Positions 1-8,060 of a DNA stretch of 64,000 nt are shown here, piece by piece; positions within the stretch are counted from its first letter, which is position 1; each line of letters starts with the position of its first letter. The notes under the pieces were generated by a model, which was not told where the DNA came from, made no database searches, and worked only from the letters and a program-made list of their open reading frames with translations. Position numbers and translations under genes: made by a program. This DNA comes from Hyphomicrobiales bacterium. GTDB taxonomy: Bacteria; Pseudomonadota; Alphaproteobacteria; Rhizobiales; Methylopilaceae. The DNA lies in the NCBI GenBank assembly GCA_022842205.1, contig JALHQA010000002.1, forward strand, positions 186,001-250,000. Reading direction: 5' to 3'.

Positions 1-477
1 AAAGCCGTCGGGGACGGAACCCGAAAATCCGGGTGGAAGGACTACGAACTTGCCGCCCGCCCCCTTGTCGGCGCCCAGCAGCCCCACATCTTCCAGCGGC
101 ATCTGCCATAGCGTCACGATATTGCCGTTGAGCGAACCACTGTCCCCCGCGGGCGGAACGTCGATAACGAACGGTCCCTCGCGCGTATCGAAGAACGTCA
201 TGAAGTAGATCGTGTCGGGGTTCGGCGTCAGCGTCTGGTTTTTCCAGTCGAGCGCGCGGCCCCAATAGACCACCTGGCCGATCTTGCCGTCGGTCTGCGT
301 CAGCATTTCCTGCAGCATCAGGTCGTAATTGACCGCCGGCATCCCCCAGATCACCGCTTCCACCGCGCGGCGCTCGATAGCACGCCAGTTCAGGTCGTCG
401 GGTTCGAAACTCTGGGCCAATGCAGTGGACGCCGCGAGCGCAAGGGCAAGCGCACCGCCAAACAACGCGCGTTTCAT
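1..477 (-). CDS. DUF1254 domain protein, N-terminal part (runs off window)
   Basis: The 159 visible codons begin with a signal peptide (MKRALFGGALALALAAS, cleavage probably after ALA) and continue into a DUF1254-type domain, recognisable by the VEAVIWGMPAVNYD and NPDTIYFM motifs. DUF1254 is usually followed by DUF1214 in periplasmic proteins of about 350-480 residues, so the C-terminal half is probably left of the window. The molecular function of the family is not established. It is transcribed away from the RNA locus on its right; the start ATG at 477-475 is the only one in front of the signal peptide. Confidence 0.8.
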   Translation of the reverse strand, partial: MKRALFGGALALALAASTALAQSFEPDDLNWRAIERRAVEAVIWGMPAVNYDLMLQEMLTQTDGKIGQVVYWGRALDWKNQTLTPNPDTIYFMTFFDTREGPFVIDVPPAGDSGSLNGNIVTLWQMPLEDVGLLGADKGAGGKFVVLPPGFSGSVPDGF

Positions 478-563
478 GGGATTCTCCGGGACATGGCGTG
501 ACGGGACACTGTAGACGCGGCGATTGGGTAAGGCCGTTACGTAACAGTTACAGAACTTCTTTT

Positions 564-592
564 CTTGACTTTATTCCTATGACCTGCTACAC
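564..592 (+). promoter_or_regulatory. Sigma-70 promoter of structured RNA copy A
   Basis: A -35 box CTTGAC (564-569) and a -10 box CTACAC (587-592) are separated by 17 nt, matching the alphaproteobacterial housekeeping pattern. The same boxes with the same spacer length occur in copy B at 46552-46524 on the other strand, and similarity between the two loci begins just upstream of the -35 box. Transcription should start near 598-600. Confidence 0.65.
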
Positions 593-597
593 AGGGC

Positions 598-1063
598 GTG
601 CTTTCGGTCACGGAGGGCGCGGTCATGAGGCGTTCTGGTTGCGGATCGGAAGTGCGGTGTTCGGCGAGGGGGTCGCTCCCTGAACCGAACGGCCCAAGGC
701 GTGCGGTCCCGGCGGGCTCAGTACACCCGCCACAGGAGACCCCTGCGGTCGGCCGGCCCGTTAACCTCCAAACCGGGAGGCTAGAGGCTGGCACGGGGTC
801 CCGTTAGTGGAGGCTACAAAGCTAAGCCTCCAGGGGCGAGCACGCAGCAAGCCGAAAAGACACCGTGCGCGGGACGCCGGAAGAACGGCTTCCCCGAGGT
901 GAGTACCCAATTGATGTGGTCTTTCACTCTCTGACCACATCGCCGAGGGAGCGGCCAATCTCCCGGCGTCCCGCGCGCCCCTCCATTTCGGAGGGTGACG
1001 AGAGGACGAGGACCCGCCGGGGCGCAGAGCCCCGCGCATCGCATCCCTCCCAAACCGGAGAAC
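598..1063 (+). ncRNA. Structured non-coding RNA locus, copy A
   Basis: Nearly identical over long stretches to an inverted copy at 46018-46518, although no reading frame is shared as a plausible gene. It is rich in hairpins: GGCGGG 711-716/726-731, CCTCC 765-769/776-780, GGAGGCT 809-815/825-831, CCCTCC 979-984/990-995, GGGGC 1019-1023/1029-1033. A 14-bp long-range stem pairs 867-880 with 963-976 and encloses a 9-bp hairpin (913-921/933-941). In copy B that inner hairpin has a different sequence but still folds, and the long stem is kept with one G-U change. There is no U-tract terminator, so the 3' end is set by where similarity stops. I do not recognise the family; RNase P, SRP and tmRNA signatures are absent. 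Short open frames across it are probably spurious. Confidence 0.6.
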
Positions 1064-1163
1064 AACGTCGTGCACGCATGCCTAGAGGAGACGTTCCCAG
1101 AACTACCATCTTGCGTACCCCCCTCCACCGGCCCACATTTCCTGCTGGATCGGAGGAATCGCG

Positions 1164-1604
1164 ATGAGTTACACGGGCGCTGCGGGCTATGACATGTCTC
1201 GGCTGGACGGTGTGCGCCGCAAGCGCATCATCGCTTTCCTGATCGATTTCACTCTGGTGCTGCTCATCAGCTTCGGCGTCGGCATCGTGGTGTTCTTCCT
1301 CGGCATCATCACGCTCGGCCTCGGCTGGGCGCTCTATGGCGGCATCATTCCCGCCGTCGCCATCTTCTATTCGGGGTTGTCCATCGGCAGCCGCGCCGCC
1401 ACGCCCGGCATGCGGACCGCAGGCCTCGTCTTCCGGCTCGACACGGGGGAGAAGCCCGGTTTCCTGCAGGGCGCGTTCCACGTCATCCTGTTCTATGTGA
1501 CGGTCAGCTTCACCGGCGGCCTGATCCTGCTCGTCACCTTCTTCAATTCCCGCAAGCGCCTGCTTCACGACATGCTGATCGGCGCCACGGTTGAGAATGA
1601 GTGA
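1164..1604 (+). CDS. RDD family membrane protein
   Basis: A 146-residue protein with an RDD domain. The RRKRIIAFLIDF segment carries the conserved Arg and first Asp, followed by two hydrophobic helices (about 25-75), the central G.S.GM loop and a third helix (about 105-130). RDD proteins are small inner-membrane proteins, some implicated in ion or solute transport; no specific role can be assigned. The start is well supported by GGAGG 7 nt upstream. It lies 100 bp after the structured RNA and may be read from the same promoter, but no link in function is evident. Confidence 0.85.
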   Translation: MSYTGAAGYDMSRLDGVRRKRIIAFLIDFTLVLLISFGVGIVVFFLGIITLGLGWALYGGIIPAVAIFYSGLSIGSRAATPGMRTAGLVFRLDTGEKPGFLQGAFHVILFYVTVSFTGGLILLVTFFNSRKRLLHDMLIGATVENE

Positions 1605-1672
1605 CCGGACGATTGGGCAATCAATATTCCGATGCTACCCTTCCGTCAGTATTGGAGCTGTAATCTAGCGTC

Positions 1673-2416
1673 GTGACAGAACATCCGCGCGATACGCCAC
1701 AATTCTACCTGACGGCGCCTTCGCCGTGCCCCTATATTGCGGGGCAGACGGAACGTAAGGTATTTACGCATCTCGTCGGCGACCGCGCCATCGGCCTGAA
1801 CGACCTCCTCAGTCATGGCGGTTTCCGCCGCAGCCAGACCATCGCCTACCGTCCGGCCTGCGAGGGCTGCCAGGCCTGCGTCTCGGTTCGCGTGCTCGTC
1901 AACGAGTTCGACTGGTCGAAGGGCTTCCGTCGCATCCGCGATCAGAATTCCGATCTTGTCGGCGACATGCGCGCGGCCGTCCCCTCCGCCGACCAATATG
2001 CGCTGTTCCGGCGCTATCTCGATGCCCGCCATGCCGAGGGCGGTATGGCGTCGATGAGCGTACTCGACTACGCCATGATGATCGAGGACAGCCATGTAAA
2101 GACGCGCGTTGTCGAATACCGTCGGCGCGGCCCGGACACCGCCATCAACGGCCGCGGTACCGGGCCCCTGCTCGGGCTGGCCCTCACCGACATCCTGACC
2201 GACGGCCTCAGCATGGTCTATTCGTTCTACGAACCGGACCAGACGCCCCGCAGCCTCGGGACCTTCATCATCCTTGACCATGTGTTGAGGGCCAGGGCGA
2301 TGGGCCTGCCCTATCTCTATCTTGGCTACTGGATCGCGGGTTCCCGGAAGATGGAATACAAGGCCCGCTTCCGGCCTCAGGAACGCCTCGCGCCGAACGG
2401 ATGGGAGCGCGCATGA
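1673..2416 (+). CDS. bpt: Aspartate/glutamate leucyltransferase (Bpt, N-end rule)
   Basis: A 247-residue transferase that adds Leu from leucyl-tRNA to proteins with N-terminal Asp or Glu, marking them for ClpAP/ClpS degradation in the cytoplasm. The N-terminal ATE domain shows SPCPYIAGQ and the Cys-rich [16 protein letters not shown] motif; the C-terminal domain has [21 protein letters not shown] and [21 protein letters not shown]. Length is normal for Bpt. The start is GTG; the Shine-Dalgarno GGAG is rather far upstream (about 14 nt), so a slightly different start is possible. Confidence 0.93.
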   Translation: MTEHPRDTPQFYLTAPSPCPYIAGQTERKVFTHLVGDRAIGLNDLLSHGGFRRSQTIAYRPACEGCQACVSVRVLVNEFDWSKGFRRIRDQNSDLVGDMRAAVPSADQYALFRRYLDARHAEGGMASMSVLDYAMMIEDSHVKTRVVEYRRRGPDTAINGRGTGPLLGLALTDILTDGLSMVYSFYEPDQTPRSLGTFIILDHVLRARAMGLPYLYLGYWIAGSRKMEYKARFRPQERLAPNGWERA

Positions 2417-2505
2417 ACGGCCCGCTATTTCGCCATGTCCGGGACTTGTCATTTCGTCACAATCGGGATGTATCTCGAAGCACATTGACGTGCGGGAATC
2501 ACTCC

Positions 2506-2886
2506 ATGAAAAGCCTCTTTGCCGTCGCGCTCGGTTTTTGCGCGCTTGCGTCTTCCACTGTCTTCGCGCAGACCGAAACCGCCGCTTTGGCGCAGTCGAC
2601 ATTCGACGGCAAATGGAGCGTGCTGATTGTCACCGAACAGGGCAATTGCGACCGCGCCTATCGGTATCCCCTGCTGATCCAGAACGGCAATGTGCTCTAT
2701 GGCGGCAAGAAGAATTTCAACGTCTCCGGCCAGGTCCAGCCCTCCGGGGCGGTGGTCGTCAGCGTCACCCAGGGCAATGCCGGCGCGGTTGGCACCGGAA
2801 GGTTGAACGGGAAGTATGGTTCAGGCAAATGGGAAGCGCCGCAAGGCGGCTGCTCGGGCCGCTGGCAGGCCGACAAGCGCGGCTGA
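2506..2886 (+). CDS. Small secreted protein, unknown function
   Basis: 126 residues with a clear signal peptide (MKSLFAVALGFCALASSTVFAQ, cleavage probably at FAQ). The mature part is small and Gly-rich, with FDGKWSV near its start and two Cys (NCDRA and GGCSGRW) that could form a disulphide. This looks like the small periplasmic beta-rich proteins common in rhizobia, but I do not recognise a named family. The frame is open upstream to 2401; the start at 2506 is chosen because it directly precedes the signal peptide. Confidence 0.7.
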   Translation: MKSLFAVALGFCALASSTVFAQTETAALAQSTFDGKWSVLIVTEQGNCDRAYRYPLLIQNGNVLYGGKKNFNVSGQVQPSGAVVVSVTQGNAGAVGTGRLNGKYGSGKWEAPQGGCSGRWQADKRG

Positions 2887-2913
2887 CCCATTCTGCCCAG
2901 GTCCGGAGATTTT

Positions 2914-3507
2914 ATGAGAATAGCGATTATCGGCTCCCGCTGGTTCGGCGGAGAGATCCTGAAGATCCTCCACGCGAAGGGCCATGACCTTCACGTCGTC
3001 GCTCCGGACGCCGAGGACCGTCTCGCACAGACCGCCGTCGAGCTCGGCTATACGCCCGTTCTTCATACCGGCCGCCGCAAGGTCACCCATGACGACCTGC
3101 CGGGCGAGTTCGACGTCGTCCTAGGCGCGCACTCCCACGCCTTCATCCCGCTCGACAAGGCGAAGATCGCCTCTCTCGGCTATCACCCGTCCCTGTTGCC
3201 GCGCTGGCGCGGCATCGCCGCTGTGGAATGGACCGCCAAGGCCGGCGACCCCATCGCCGGCGGCAGCGTCTATCATCTCACCGACGAGATGGACGCCGGT
3301 GGCATCGCCGCGCAGGACTGGTGCTTCGTTCTCCCTGGCGAGGACGCCGCGAGCCTCTGGCGCCGCGAACTCGGCCCGATGGGTCTGCGGCTGATTGCTC
3401 AGGTGATCGACGAAATCGCGGAAACCGGTGCCTGCAAGGCCGAGCCGCAGGACGAGCGGTTCGTGACGCTGGCTCCCCGCATCAAGGAACCCGCACCCGC
3501 GGCGTGA
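2914..3507 (+). CDS. Formyltransferase-family protein, short
   Basis: 197 residues, covering only the N-terminal catalytic domain of formyltransferases (methionyl-tRNA formyltransferase, PurN, ArnA types) and lacking the C-terminal tRNA-binding domain. It has the Rossmann start RIAIIGSRWFGGEIL, the signature HPSLLPRWRG and the D.GGIAAQDW segment with the catalytic Asp. The catalytic Asn of the N-x-H triad is replaced: the sequence reads LGYHPSLLP where LNIHPSLLP is usual. The substrate is unknown; it may act on a nucleotide sugar or amine, or be inactive. GGAGA lies upstream of the ATG. Confidence 0.75.
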   Translation: MRIAIIGSRWFGGEILKILHAKGHDLHVVAPDAEDRLAQTAVELGYTPVLHTGRRKVTHDDLPGEFDVVLGAHSHAFIPLDKAKIASLGYHPSLLPRWRGIAAVEWTAKAGDPIAGGSVYHLTDEMDAGGIAAQDWCFVLPGEDAASLWRRELGPMGLRLIAQVIDEIAETGACKAEPQDERFVTLAPRIKEPAPAA

Positions 3508-4752
3508 CTAGCGGCCCGCGAGCATTCTCTTGATCTTGCGGGTCAGGCCGATCGGGATATCCAGCAGTGCCGGCAGGGGATCTCTGGGGTCGAATATGCC
3601 CCAGGCCCGCACCTTCGCGAACGATGCCAGATACGCGAACGGCGACAGCATGCCTTTCAGCATCATCTGTATCGAGGCGACGGCATCACGCGGTGCATAC
3701 ATCCACGCCACGCCGGATGGAGCCTTTCTTGCCGGAGGAAGTGCGTCGCCGTACGCAACGGAAACCAGCATCTCGGCAAGCCGGAGCCCCGCGGCATCCG
3801 ACAAGGAAAACCACGACCATGGCCTCGGATTGACGTCGAGGAGTTTCAGCTTTCCATCGCGGCTGTCGCGCTTGAACTCCACCTCGACCAAACCATGATG
3901 TCCGGTCGACGTCAGAAACGTATGCGCGGCCTCGACAACGTCCGGCGCATCCAGTGTCTCGACAAACGTGCTCGTATGGCTGAACTCAAGCGGGAATTGC
4001 CGCGTCCGTTGTGAGGTAAACCAGCTCACGGGTTTCCCGTCGTTCCAAAGTCCGGCATAGGACAACTGCGTTTCGCTTCCGCCGGGCACCAGTTCCTGCA
4101 CCACTATGTTCTTTTCGCCGACAAGGGCCGCCGCCCGCTCGAACAGGTGTTTGAAACTTGCATGGTCGTCCGCGCGCCAAGCCTTGTCGCGTGTAAATGC
4201 ATTTTCGACGATGCGCATGCTCGGCTTCAGCACGACTGGAAAGTTCAGGTCGAGTCCGTCCAGCCCCGTCGCCGAACGCACGGCATAGTCATGCGGAATG
4301 TGCAGACCCAGTTCAGTCGCCCGTCGATATGCCAGCGTTTTGTCTGCCGACCATTGCAGCGCTTCCCAGGGCTGCAGCGTCATCCGGAAAGCCGTGTTGA
4401 GCCGGTCGAAATGCTGGGCCGCGAAACGGACCTCGGCATCGCCGGCTGCGACAAGAACCGGGCGTTCAAGTCCGCAGCTTCGCGCGAGATCGAGCAAAAC
4501 CTCGACCGCTGTTTCGTCGTTGGCCCCGGTCCAGCGCCACGCGGAGCGGACATAGCGGGAATAGCCCGTCAGCGGGCTTGCGTCGGTCACAAACCATACC
4601 GGCACGCCCGTACGCTTCAGGCTGCGGGCAATCGCGAGACTGCTATGGGTGCCCCCCAGCAATACAACGCCCCTGCCCGACGGCATTGACGCAGCAATAT
4701 CTCCGGCCTCCGGCATGACCCCCAGCACCCCAGCTTCGGGGCTCCCTACCAC
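3508..4752 (-). CDS. ATP-grasp carboxylate-amine ligase-like protein
   Basis: About 414 residues with an ATP-grasp fold. A Rossmann-like N-terminal region (GVVLLGGTHSSLAIARSL) resembles the pre-ATP-grasp domain, FPVVLKPSMR is the ATP-binding Lys strand, VVQELVPGG the adenine-hinge region, and LLDVNPRPWSW the Mg-binding NPR motif. Such enzymes join a carboxylate to an amine or thiol through an acyl phosphate; the substrate cannot be told. The outermost start is GTG at 4752 without a good Shine-Dalgarno; ATG at 4716 or 4692 is equally possible. Its stop abuts the convergent formyltransferase gene. Confidence 0.75.
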   Translation of the reverse strand: MVGSPEAGVLGVMPEAGDIAASMPSGRGVVLLGGTHSSLAIARSLKRTGVPVWFVTDASPLTGYSRYVRSAWRWTGANDETAVEVLLDLARSCGLERPVLVAAGDAEVRFAAQHFDRLNTAFRMTLQPWEALQWSADKTLAYRRATELGLHIPHDYAVRSATGLDGLDLNFPVVLKPSMRIVENAFTRDKAWRADDHASFKHLFERAAALVGEKNIVVQELVPGGSETQLSYAGLWNDGKPVSWFTSQRTRQFPLEFSHTSTFVETLDAPDVVEAAHTFLTSTGHHGLVEVEFKRDSRDGKLKLLDVNPRPWSWFSLSDAAGLRLAEMLVSVAYGDALPPARKAPSGVAWMYAPRDAVASIQMMLKGMLSPFAYLASFAKVRAWGIFDPRDPLPALLDIPIGLTRKIKRMLAGR

Positions 4753-4775
4753 ACTGGGGGTTAAGGGGACGAATC

Positions 4776-4934
4776 CTAAACGCTCTCGTCCCTAACGGCG
4801 CCGGGGTCCTCCCGCATTCCGCGCTTGAAGCTCTTTATACCGTCCGCCAGGTCTCCCATTACGCCGGAGATTTTGCCTCGGCCGAACAGGAGGACGGCAA
4901 CCAGGGCAACGACCGCCCAATGCGAAAGACTCAT
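4776..4934 (-). CDS. Short TatA/E-like protein
   Basis: 52 residues with the TatA plan: a short N-terminal membrane helix ([13 protein letters not shown]), the FGRGKI hinge and an amphipathic stretch [13 protein letters not shown], followed by a short acidic tail. TatA forms the pore of the twin-arginine translocase; a chromosomal tatABC is normally elsewhere, so this may be an accessory TatA/E. GGAGG lies 6 nt before the ATG. The longer frame from 5051 overlaps fmdB and is not used. Confidence 0.75.
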   Translation of the reverse strand: MSLSHWAVVALVAVLLFGRGKISGVMGDLADGIKSFKRGMREDPGAVRDESV

Positions 4935-4945
4935 GCATACCTCCG

Positions 4946-5278
4946 TTAATGCGAAATCATCCAGGGGCGGCTGGTGGGGAAGCTCTTCGAGCCGTCCTTG
5001 CCGTACATGGTCAGACGCCCCTTTTTCCCGCCGCCGGAGCAGCAGCCGCACCCCGCCCCGTGCTTCTTGGTGCTCTTGGGTTCATTCGCGCTGCGTTCGT
5101 TGGTGGCGAAAGCCGTACGTCGCCCGGCGTCCATGCCGGCCAGCATAGGCGCCGTCAGCATGACCCGGGGCGATTCCGATCCGCAGTCCGGGCAGGACTG
5201 CGGATCAGCGTATTCGGCCATCGGACGGAGCGCAGCGAACGGGCCGCACTCCGCGCACGCGTACTCATAGACCGGCAT
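4946..5278 (-). CDS. fmdB: FmdB-family zinc ribbon protein
   Basis: 110 residues with an N-terminal FmdB zinc ribbon: [14 protein letters not shown] and SCPDCGSE supply the CxxC pairs. The tail is Ser/Lys-rich with a further CGCC cluster. FmdB proteins accompany formamidase and amide-utilisation genes and are thought to regulate or help express them. The start is set by the MPVYEY signature that begins FmdB proteins. It follows fmdA by 1 nt, so the two are one transcription unit. Confidence 0.85.
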   Translation of the reverse strand: MPVYEYACAECGPFAALRPMAEYADPQSCPDCGSESPRVMLTAPMLAGMDAGRRTAFATNERSANEPKSTKKHGAGCGCCSGGGKKGRLTMYGKDGSKSFPTSRPWMISH

Positions 5279-5279
5279 C

Positions 5280-6509
5280 TCAGAGGTCCTTCGCCAGCGG
5301 CACGTCGATCTTGCCGTCGAGGAACTTCTTCGGGCCATCCGCTCCTGGGTTGATGTCGAAGTGGAAGATTTCCGTCGGCAGCCACAGCGTGGCGCAGGCG
5401 TTCGGAATATCGACCACGCCGGAGATGTGTCCCTGCACCGGCGCCGTGCCGAGAATGGCGTAGGCCTGGGCGCCCGAGAAGCCGAATTTCTTCAGATACT
5501 CGATCGCGTTCAGACAGGCCTGGCGGTAAGCGATATGGACATCGAGATAGTGCTGCTTGCCGGCCTCATCGACCGAGATGCCCTCGAAAATGAGGTAGTC
5601 GTTGTAGGTCGGGACGATCGGCGACGGCTTGAAGATCGGGTTCTTGATCCCGTACTTCGCCATGCCACCCTTGATCAGGTTGACGCGCAAATGCAGCCAA
5701 CCGGCCATCTCGATGGCACCGCAGAAGGTGATTTCGCCATCGCCCTGGCTGAAATGGAGGTCGCCCATGGAAAGGCCGCCGCCATCGACATAAACCGGAA
5801 AATAGCAGCGTGAGCCTCGCGACAGATCCTTGATGTCGCAGTTGCCGCCATGCTCGCGCGGCGGGACCGTGCGTGCGCCTTCGCCCGCGGCCTTCTTGGC
5901 GTCATCACCCTTCATCCGGCCCATATGCGCCGTTTCAGCATAAGGCAATGCGGCCAGCGGCGGAGTGCGTTCGGGATCGGTGTCGAACAGCGCCTTCTCG
6001 CGAGCGTTCCACTCGGCGAGCATCTTGTGGTCCGGCAAACAGCCGATCAGGCCGGGATGAATCAGACCTGCCCAGCTGACGCCGGGAACGTGTCGGGATT
6101 CCGTGAACATGCCCTTGATGTCCCAGATCGACTTCTGCGCTTCCGGAAAATGCTCGGTCAGGAAGCCGCCACCGTTCTTCTTCGAGAAGAAGCCATTGAA
6201 GCCCCAGAGACTGTCGGGGAACGCGCCGACATCCAGAAAGTCGACCACAAGAAGGTCGCCCGGCTCTGCACCTTTGACGCCAACCGGACCGGAGAGAAAA
6301 TGAACCTGCGAGAGGTCGACATCCCGGACGTCGGACGCATCGTCGTTGTTCTTGATCTGGCCGCCGGTCCAGTCGACCGTCTCGATGATGAAATCGTCGC
6401 CAGGCGAAACCCATTCCACGATCGGGATATCGGGATGCCAGCGATTGTGAATCTTGTCGTTGTCATACGCGGAGCCGTTGAGATCGACCTTGATAAGCGT
6501 GTCGGCCAT
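5280..6509 (-). CDS. fmdA: Formamidase
   Basis: 409 residues of the FmdA/AmdA acetamidase-formamidase family, hydrolysing formamide to formate and ammonia in the cytoplasm. Family landmarks include IHNRWHPDIP near the start, SGPVGVKGAEPGDLL, HPGLIGCLPDHKML, PPREHGGNCDIKDL (a conserved Glu/Asn/Cys active-site region) and MGDLHFSQGDGEITFCG. Length matches known formamidases. AAGGGG precedes the ATG. It lies downstream of urtABCDE in the same direction, so imported urea or short amides and amide hydrolysis are probably co-expressed for nitrogen supply. Confidence 0.93.
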   Translation of the reverse strand: MADTLIKVDLNGSAYDNDKIHNRWHPDIPIVEWVSPGDDFIIETVDWTGGQIKNNDDASDVRDVDLSQVHFLSGPVGVKGAEPGDLLVVDFLDVGAFPDSLWGFNGFFSKKNGGGFLTEHFPEAQKSIWDIKGMFTESRHVPGVSWAGLIHPGLIGCLPDHKMLAEWNAREKALFDTDPERTPPLAALPYAETAHMGRMKGDDAKKAAGEGARTVPPREHGGNCDIKDLSRGSRCYFPVYVDGGGLSMGDLHFSQGDGEITFCGAIEMAGWLHLRVNLIKGGMAKYGIKNPIFKPSPIVPTYNDYLIFEGISVDEAGKQHYLDVHIAYRQACLNAIEYLKKFGFSGAQAYAILGTAPVQGHISGVVDIPNACATLWLPTEIFHFDINPGADGPKKFLDGKIDVPLAKDL

Positions 6510-6564
6510 GATGTGTCCCCTTGAACCCTTTCGTTAATTCCCGAACTGCACGTACATTTCATCC

Positions 6565-7254
6565 CTAGACGGACAGATACGCGGCGACCTTCTTTTCATC
6601 GATTTTCGAGCGGATATCTTCACGCACGATATTTCCGTTCTCGATGACCAGAACGCGATCGGCGATATCCAGCGCAAAGCTCAGAACCTGCTCGGAGACG
6701 ACGATCGAGAGCCCTTTCTCGTCGCGGATGCGCTTCAACGTGCGGCCCATTTCCTTGATGATCGACGGCTGGATGCCTTCGGTCGGCTCGTCCAGCAGCA
6801 GGACCTTGGGCTTCGACGCGAGGGCCCGGGCAATAGCGAGCTGTTGCTGCTGACCACCGGACAAGTTGCCTGCACGGCGGCCTTTCATCTCGAGAAGAAC
6901 AGGAAACAGCTCGTAGATATCACCGGGAACCTGACCTTCCCCCGTGACGGTGAGACCGGTTTCGATGTTCTCCTTGACAGTCATCGTGGAGAACACCATC
7001 CGGCCTTGCGGTACATATGCAACGCCGTCGGCGACACGCTCATAGCTTTTCAAATTGGTGATGTCGGTATCGCCGATTTTCACAGAGCCACTCTTTGTCG
7101 GCACGATGCCCATCAGCGATTTCATGAGAGTCGTCTTGCCCATGCCGTTACGGCCCATGATGGCAACGATCTCGTTCGGCTTTACGTCGAAGGAAACTCC
7201 GTGGAGGACTTCGCTTTGACCGTATGCGACGTGAAGTTTGGATACATCAAGCAT
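6565..7254 (-). CDS. urtE: Urea ABC transporter ATP-binding protein UrtE
   Basis: 229-residue ABC ATPase of the branched-chain/urea class (LivF-like). Walker A GRNGMGKTT, Q-loop YVPQGRMVF, signature LSGGQQQQLA and Walker B VLLLDEPTEG are all intact. It pairs with UrtD on the cytoplasmic side of the UrtBC channel. GAGGGG lies 8 nt before the chosen ATG; the open frame continues upstream into urtD and is not used. Last gene of the urt series. Confidence 0.93.
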   Translation of the reverse strand: MLDVSKLHVAYGQSEVLHGVSFDVKPNEIVAIMGRNGMGKTTLMKSLMGIVPTKSGSVKIGDTDITNLKSYERVADGVAYVPQGRMVFSTMTVKENIETGLTVTGEGQVPGDIYELFPVLLEMKGRRAGNLSGGQQQQLAIARALASKPKVLLLDEPTEGIQPSIIKEMGRTLKRIRDEKGLSIVVSEQVLSFALDIADRVLVIENGNIVREDIRSKIDEKKVAAYLSV

Positions 7255-7265
7255 GCCGCGTCCCC

Positions 7266-8048
7266 TCAATGACCGAGATAGACTTCGACGACCTTGGGGT
7301 CGTGCTTCACATGGTCCATCGACCCTTCGGACAGAACCTTGCCCTGGTGGAGCACGGTCACGCGATGCGCTATGTCCTCGACGAACTTCATGTCGTGCTC
7401 GATGACGATGATCGAACGATTGGCGATGATCTTGTTCAGGAGTTCCGCGGTCTTCTTGCGCTCCGACACGCTCATGCCGGCGACAGGTTCGTCGAGCATC
7501 AGAAGATCCGGATCCTGGATCAGCAGCATGCCGATCTCGAGCCATTGCTTCTGGCCGTGCGACAGAAACTCGGCACGCTCGTTGAGGCGATCTTTCAGAA
7601 AGATCATTTCCGCCACCTCGAACACGCGGTCCCGAACGACCGCATCGCGCTTGAAGGCAAGAGCGCCGAAAACCGAGCGTCCCTTGGGATATGAGATTTC
7701 GAGATTCTCGAAGACTGTAAGGTCATCGTAGATCGACGGCGTCTGAAACTTCCTGCCGATTCCGGCCTGAACGATCTTGGACTCGTTCATTCTTGTCAGT
7801 TCCTGACCACGGAACTTGATGGAGCCGGAGGTTGCCCTCGTCTTCCCGCAGATAAGATCGAGGACTGTGGTCTTGCCGGCTCCGTTGGGACCAACGATGA
7901 CGCGAATTTCACGCTCGTCTACATAAAGCGACAGATCGTTCACCGCCTTGAAGCCATCGAAGGAGACGGTCAGCCCCTCGACCGTGAGAAGGAAGTCTGG
8001 CGCCATCTGATCCGATATGATGCCCGCGTTTGTGACTGGAGGGTTCAT
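7266..8048 (-). CDS. urtD: Urea ABC transporter ATP-binding protein UrtD
   Basis: 260-residue ABC ATPase (LivG-like). Walker A GPNGAGKTT, signature region LSHGQKQWLEI, Walker B LLMLDEPVAGMS and H-loop VIEHDMKFV are present; LSHGQ in place of LSGGQ is typical of UrtD/LivG. A strong AGGAGA precedes the ATG and overlaps the urtC stop, so translation is probably coupled to urtC. Confidence 0.93.
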   Translation of the reverse strand: MNPPVTNAGIISDQMAPDFLLTVEGLTVSFDGFKAVNDLSLYVDEREIRVIVGPNGAGKTTVLDLICGKTRATSGSIKFRGQELTRMNESKIVQAGIGRKFQTPSIYDDLTVFENLEISYPKGRSVFGALAFKRDAVVRDRVFEVAEMIFLKDRLNERAEFLSHGQKQWLEIGMLLIQDPDLLMLDEPVAGMSVSERKKTAELLNKIIANRSIIVIEHDMKFVEDIAHRVTVLHQGKVLSEGSMDHVKHDPKVVEVYLGH

Positions 8049-8060
8049 GTTTCTATCTCC

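Noticed and set aside
598-1063. RNase P RNA, SRP RNA, tmRNA or group II intron as identity of the repeat
   Set aside because: No RNase P universal motif, no SRP GNAR loop, no tRNA-like ends or tag-coding stretch, and no intron-encoded reverse transcriptase or clear domain V.
761-1167. Overlapping Arg/Gly/Pro-rich ORFs within RNA copy A on both strands
   Set aside because: They follow hairpin sequence, have no Shine-Dalgarno, and the frames are disrupted between copies A and B while the RNA stems are kept.
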